Under the pieces are notes generated by a model, which made no database searches, was not told the DNA's origin, and saw only the letters and a list, made by a program, of their open reading frames with translations. A program made the position numbers and the translations under genes. From JAKAFX01 sp049965715 (GTDB lineage Archaea > Thermoplasmatota > Thermoplasmata > Thermoplasmatales > Thermoplasmataceae), in assembly GCA_049965715.1 (NCBI GenBank), contig JBMFWA010000002.1, forward strand, positions 96,484-160,483: a stretch of 64,000 nucleotides of DNA. The letters run 5' to 3'. Shown here piece after piece: positions 61,759 to 64,000 of this stretch; position 1 is the first letter of the stretch; every line of letters begins with the position of its first letter.

Positions 61759-61831
61759 GGGACCGTGGGGTAGCTTGGTATCCTACCAGCTTGGGGTGTT
61801 GGTGACTTGAGTTCAAATCTCAACGGTCCCA
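61759..61831 (+). tRNA. trnP: tRNA-Pro (GGG)
   Basis: Acceptor GGGACCG/CGGTCCC with discriminator A. The anticodon stem CCAGC/GTTGG encloses TTGGGGT, anticodon GGG. T-arm TTGAG-TTCAAAT-CTCAA. CCA is not encoded. It starts one base after the rpo10 stop, so it is probably cut from the same transcript. Confidence 0.94.
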
Positions 61832-62306
61832 TTTATATCTATGAGTGATGCTTATTTTTAGTGGAAATACAGGGTTCAGGTTAAGGGAATAATAAAGGGA
61901 CAGGTTCCATGAACCTCTTTCTTCCAACATACCGAGCAACGTTTCATATTTCAATCCAGACCACACTTCAAGGCTGTGAATCTGAGATCATCTGTTTTTG
62001 TCAATTTTCCAATACCCCAACCGAAGTATATACAGTCTCCAAAAAACCAGTGCTGGCATTTTTCGGGTTTGGAAGAACGTATATGGTATGGGTTACAAAT
62101 CTGGGGTTCAGGTTATGCACCTTCCTCTCTCCAAAAATCATCTGGCATGGATTTTTATAATACAAATGCTCCGAAAGGATTTGTTTGACAGTGTGCACCG
62201 TACTGGATCCGGATCTGTTGAACAGGACGTTTGCGAAATCTTATTTTCGCTGTTCAAAATTTGAACTTTATTTCCCGTTTATTAGCTCCCGAATAATAAA
62301 CGCATT
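61832..62306. other. Non-coding region with a 12-bp direct repeat after tRNA-Pro
   Basis: GGGTTCAGGTTA occurs at 61872-61883 and 62104-62115. All three plus frames stay open for about 200-250 bp, but none gives a recognisable protein. TATA-like GTTTATTAG at about 62277-62285 fits a leaderless start of the ABC ATPase at 62307. Likely remnant DNA of an insertion next to the tRNA. Confidence 0.45.
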
Positions 62307-63095
62307 ATGATCGAACTGAAAGATGTCACAGTGAGGTATGACCGGCGATACAGCCGCCATGCACTGGAACACATTAATATGACAGTGAAGAAAGAAAAGA
62401 TCGTTGTAATCGGCCCTAACGGATCAGGAAAAACAACTCTCCTGAAAGTTCTCTTGGGTCTTGTCCAGATAGAATCCGGTAAGGCCTATGTGAATGGGAT
62501 GGATATCAGGACAATAAAAGGTGAGACTGGAGTTTCCACCAATATGGTAGAAGTTTACCGCATAATGGGGGCCACTGTAAAGGACTTGATAAATATTTAT
62601 TCTGACCTGAAGGGAAGTGATCCGGCAGGTCCTCGGGACATGGTTTATGAATTTGGCCTAGAGGACATACTTGACAAGAAGATACATCAGATTAGTTCCG
62701 GAGAGCAGAAAATGATTGGAAATATAATGTCTCTCAGTTTCAATCCTTCATTAATTCTGATGGATGAGCCTTTTGACAATGTGGATCAAGGCCGAAGGTT
62801 GAAGCTTCTCGATGCGGTTGAGAAAACTGACACTGAAATGATAATCAACACACATGAATTCGATATGCTGAACAGACTTCAGGGGTGGGGTCTCTATTTT
62901 ATAATAGAGGGGAAACTGTTTGGGAAATTCCAGGTCTCTCAGTTGAAGAACCTTTATATCAACAGGGGGGAATTATCTGAATCTCTTGCGGTAATGGATA
63001 CAAGTTTTGGGAAATTTTCCATCACAGAAAACAGTGGATCAGTACCAATTGTATCAGCCAGAAACCTGAATGCTATATTTGACGAGGTGGCATGA
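62307..63095 (+). CDS. ABC transporter ATP-binding protein
   Basis: A 262-residue ATPase: Walker A GPNGSGKTT, signature ISSGEQKMIG (close to LSGGQ), Walker B LILMDEPFD, and a His switch in INTHEFD. The C-terminal ~60 residues are an extra domain. It overlaps a permease gene by 4 bp, so it forms an ABC-2-type exporter pair. The permease is truncated (next entry), so the transporter is probably not functional. Leaderless start suggested. Confidence 0.88.
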   Translation: MIELKDVTVRYDRRYSRHALEHINMTVKKEKIVVIGPNGSGKTTLLKVLLGLVQIESGKAYVNGMDIRTIKGETGVSTNMVEVYRIMGATVKDLINIYSDLKGSDPAGPRDMVYEFGLEDILDKKIHQISSGEQKMIGNIMSLSFNPSLILMDEPFDNVDQGRRLKLLDAVEKTDTEMIINTHEFDMLNRLQGWGLYFIIEGKLFGKFQVSQLKNLYINRGELSESLAVMDTSFGKFSITENSGSVPIVSARNLNAIFDEVA

Positions 63096-63499
63096 TGCTT
63101 GCCAGATATTATCTCAAGTCCCTTCTTTCGAATAAGGCATTATGGAGCTGGGGCGTCGGTTTCATGGTGTTCTGGCTCTTCATGGGTTCCTATGTTTTCG
63201 GCTTCAATATGGTCTCAAAGACTGAAGACCTTGGGTATACCTCTGTATGGTTCTCTTTGATCGGACTGATTTCGGAAAGCGTAATTGCAACCTCCGTTGC
63301 TTATTCTATATATTATGCAAATGCGTCTCTTGCCTATGGATTCAGATTTACAAAGCTCAAACCATCATCGTATATTTTCAATCTTATGGGAAGCACCTCA
63401 TTTATGGGAGGCATAATTGGTTCTTTTATAATCATATTCACTGTGCTGCTTTTGATCAGTAAGCCGTTTTTCTGTTCCGCAATCAAGATACCAGCATAA
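63092..63499 (+). pseudogene. ABC-2-type permease, truncated at a junction
   Basis: The first ~120 residues look like an exporter permease with TM helices at about 15-35, 50-72 and 98-118. After LLLISK (about 63462) the frame leaves the membrane pattern and ends at 63499 (CSAIKIPA). The strand-opposite sequence just past that point encodes another, differently oriented protein start. I infer the gene was cut by recombination and lost its C-terminal half; ABC-2 permeases usually have about six TM helices. Confidence 0.7.
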
Positions 63500-63573
63500 A
63501 AATTGCCTTCGTCATCTATATTTACCTTAACCTTGCAACCGATCCAAGAATCGAGGTCTTCAGATTTACTCAT
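63334..63573 (-). pseudogene. Small gene start truncated at the same junction
   Basis: Starts ATG 63573 overlapping the upstream TGA (ATGA). The first ~33 residues (SEDLDSWIGCKVKVNID and a GNFYAGILIAEQKNG segment) look like a small beta-barrel, SH3/Sm-like protein. From about 63470 on, the frame is only the antisense of the ABC permease. So only about 100 bp of real gene seem to remain. Confidence 0.5.
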
Positions 63574-63930
63574 CTTTGCACTCCCTCAATTTCAATCCTT
63601 AAAATCTGTTCCCTGTTGATTATCGCTGAACTCTGCTTTTCCCTAAGTTCATTGTTTTCATTCGTAAAGCCTAAGATGACAATGGATATCATTTTCTTAT
63701 CCATTATGTAATCTGTTATAAGGCCATTCAATGCCTTGTCATTTATCATAATTAGTTCCTGTGGAGTTTTATTAACTTCCTTACAAAATGCACCAAGTCT
63801 CCTGAAGTAAACATCCCCAGTAACCTTTGAACCTGTTGTTACATCTTGTCTCTATCTCACAATATCTTTGTCATTCAACAAATCCCTGTATTTTTCACGT
63901 GACTTGATTTCAGATGCCTGGAGAATATGA
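63570..63930 (-). pseudogene. Integrase-like (tyrosine recombinase N-terminal domain) fragment with an in-frame TAG
   Basis: In one frame: REKYRDLLNDKDIVR, then TAG at 63854-63852 where homologues usually have a Trp, then DVTTGSKVTGDVYFRRLGAF and TPQELIMINDKALNGLITDYI, which fit the SAM-like core-binding domain of archaeal tyrosine recombinases. No start codon precedes it and the catalytic domain is absent; the remaining ~60 residues to TGA 63570 do not match it. It lies 40 bp from a tRNA 3' end, a usual integration site. Confidence 0.55.
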
Positions 63931-63971
63931 AGGCATATACCTTATTAATGATTTCTAAACTGAATATAGAA

Positions 63972-64000
63972 TGGGCCCGACCGGATTCGAACCGGTGACC
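63972..64000 (-). tRNA. tRNA 3' portion, cut by the window edge
   Basis: Reverse strand reads T-arm ACCGG-TTCGAAT-CCGGT, acceptor 3' strand CGGGCCC and discriminator A, with no encoded CCA. The anticodon is outside the window, so identity is unknown (acceptor 5' strand would be GGGCCCG). Confidence 0.85.

Noticed and set aside
61909..62264. Overlapping plus-strand frames of 70-88 codons
   Set aside because: Three overlapping frames cannot all be real and none resembles a protein; kept only as an unusual open region.
63852..63854. TAG read as pyrrolysine, and the TAA stops as recoding
   Set aside because: No pyl genes or downstream recoding element are seen; TAA has no known amino-acid recoding in archaea, and the TAG replaces a conserved Trp, which fits a simple G-to-A change.
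1..64000. CRISPR array or prophage
   Set aside because: No regularly spaced direct repeats, cas genes or structural phage genes are visible in the window.

Overview
The window is a gene-dense piece of an archaeal chromosome. It encodes archaeal/eukaryotic-type information proteins (Spt5, PriL, MCM, Rpo3, Rpo10, uS13-uS4-uS11, eL18-uL13-uS9, eS8, SRP19, RNase P Rpr2) and bc-type respiration (Rieske plus cytochrome b). It also carries a plasma-membrane-type H+ P-type ATPase and an alkylguanine-transferase/endonuclease V fusion of the sort reported from Ferroplasma. Many operon-leading genes have a TATA-like box about 22-26 nt before the start codon (leaderless mRNA), while internal genes use GGAGG/GGTG-type ribosome binding sites. 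Together these point to a Thermoplasmatales-type acidophilic heterotroph of moderate GC; I cannot name the genus.

Layout. 1-2.5 kb: Spt5 (cut by the left edge), an unknown protein and a PUA protein. 2.6-5.9 kb: a 2-methylcitrate-cycle operon prpD-prpB-prpC. 5.9-7.9 kb (minus): JAMM peptidase, NAD kinase (probable non-AUG start) and an IMPase/FBPase. 8.1-9.8 kb: a secreted-protein gene split by an in-frame TAA, then a secreted lipase-like hydrolase. 9.9-12.3 kb (minus): uS13-uS4-uS11-Rpo3. 12.5-19.8 kb: eS8-SRP19, PriL, Xaa-Pro peptidase, QueE-dihydroorotase-RNase P Rpr2. 19.8-24.2 kb: MMPL/RND transporter, AGT-EndoV fusion and tRNA-Leu(CAG), followed by a decayed TnpB element. 25-30.6 kb: H+-ATPase, a broken zinc-ribbon membrane protein, a GNAT protein and a K+ channel. 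30.7-38.8 kb: Rieske/cytochrome b, crotonase-like protein, DUF92, PdxS, TauE-DUF1634 and a GltD-like flavoprotein. 38.8-44.2 kb (minus): SerRS, a membrane protein, ApgM, an acetyltransferase-like protein and a second TauE.

44.3-48 kb carries mcm interrupted by an in-frame 189-residue mini-intein, then DUF424 and a UbiE-type methyltransferase. 49.3-50.5 kb holds an AbiE-like toxin/antitoxin pair in reversed order with a candidate operator. 50.9-57.8 kb is one compact tryptophan operon, trpB2-A-D-F-E-G-C plus a DAHP synthase. 57.9-61.8 kb: FKBP isomerase, TrmJ, a methyltransferase, eL18-uL13-uS9-Rpo10 and tRNA-Pro(GGG) one base after rpo10. The right end (61.8-64 kb) looks like a decayed integration zone between two tRNA genes: an ABC ATPase, a truncated permease, a truncated opposing gene and a nonsense-broken integrase-like fragment next to a tRNA cut by the window edge.

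No intact new defence or mobile system was found. The points most worth checking are the MCM mini-intein, the reversed AbiE pair, the AGT-EndoV fusion with a PCYRV active site, the genes split by single in-frame stops, the non-AUG nadK start, and the tRNA-bounded junction at the right edge.
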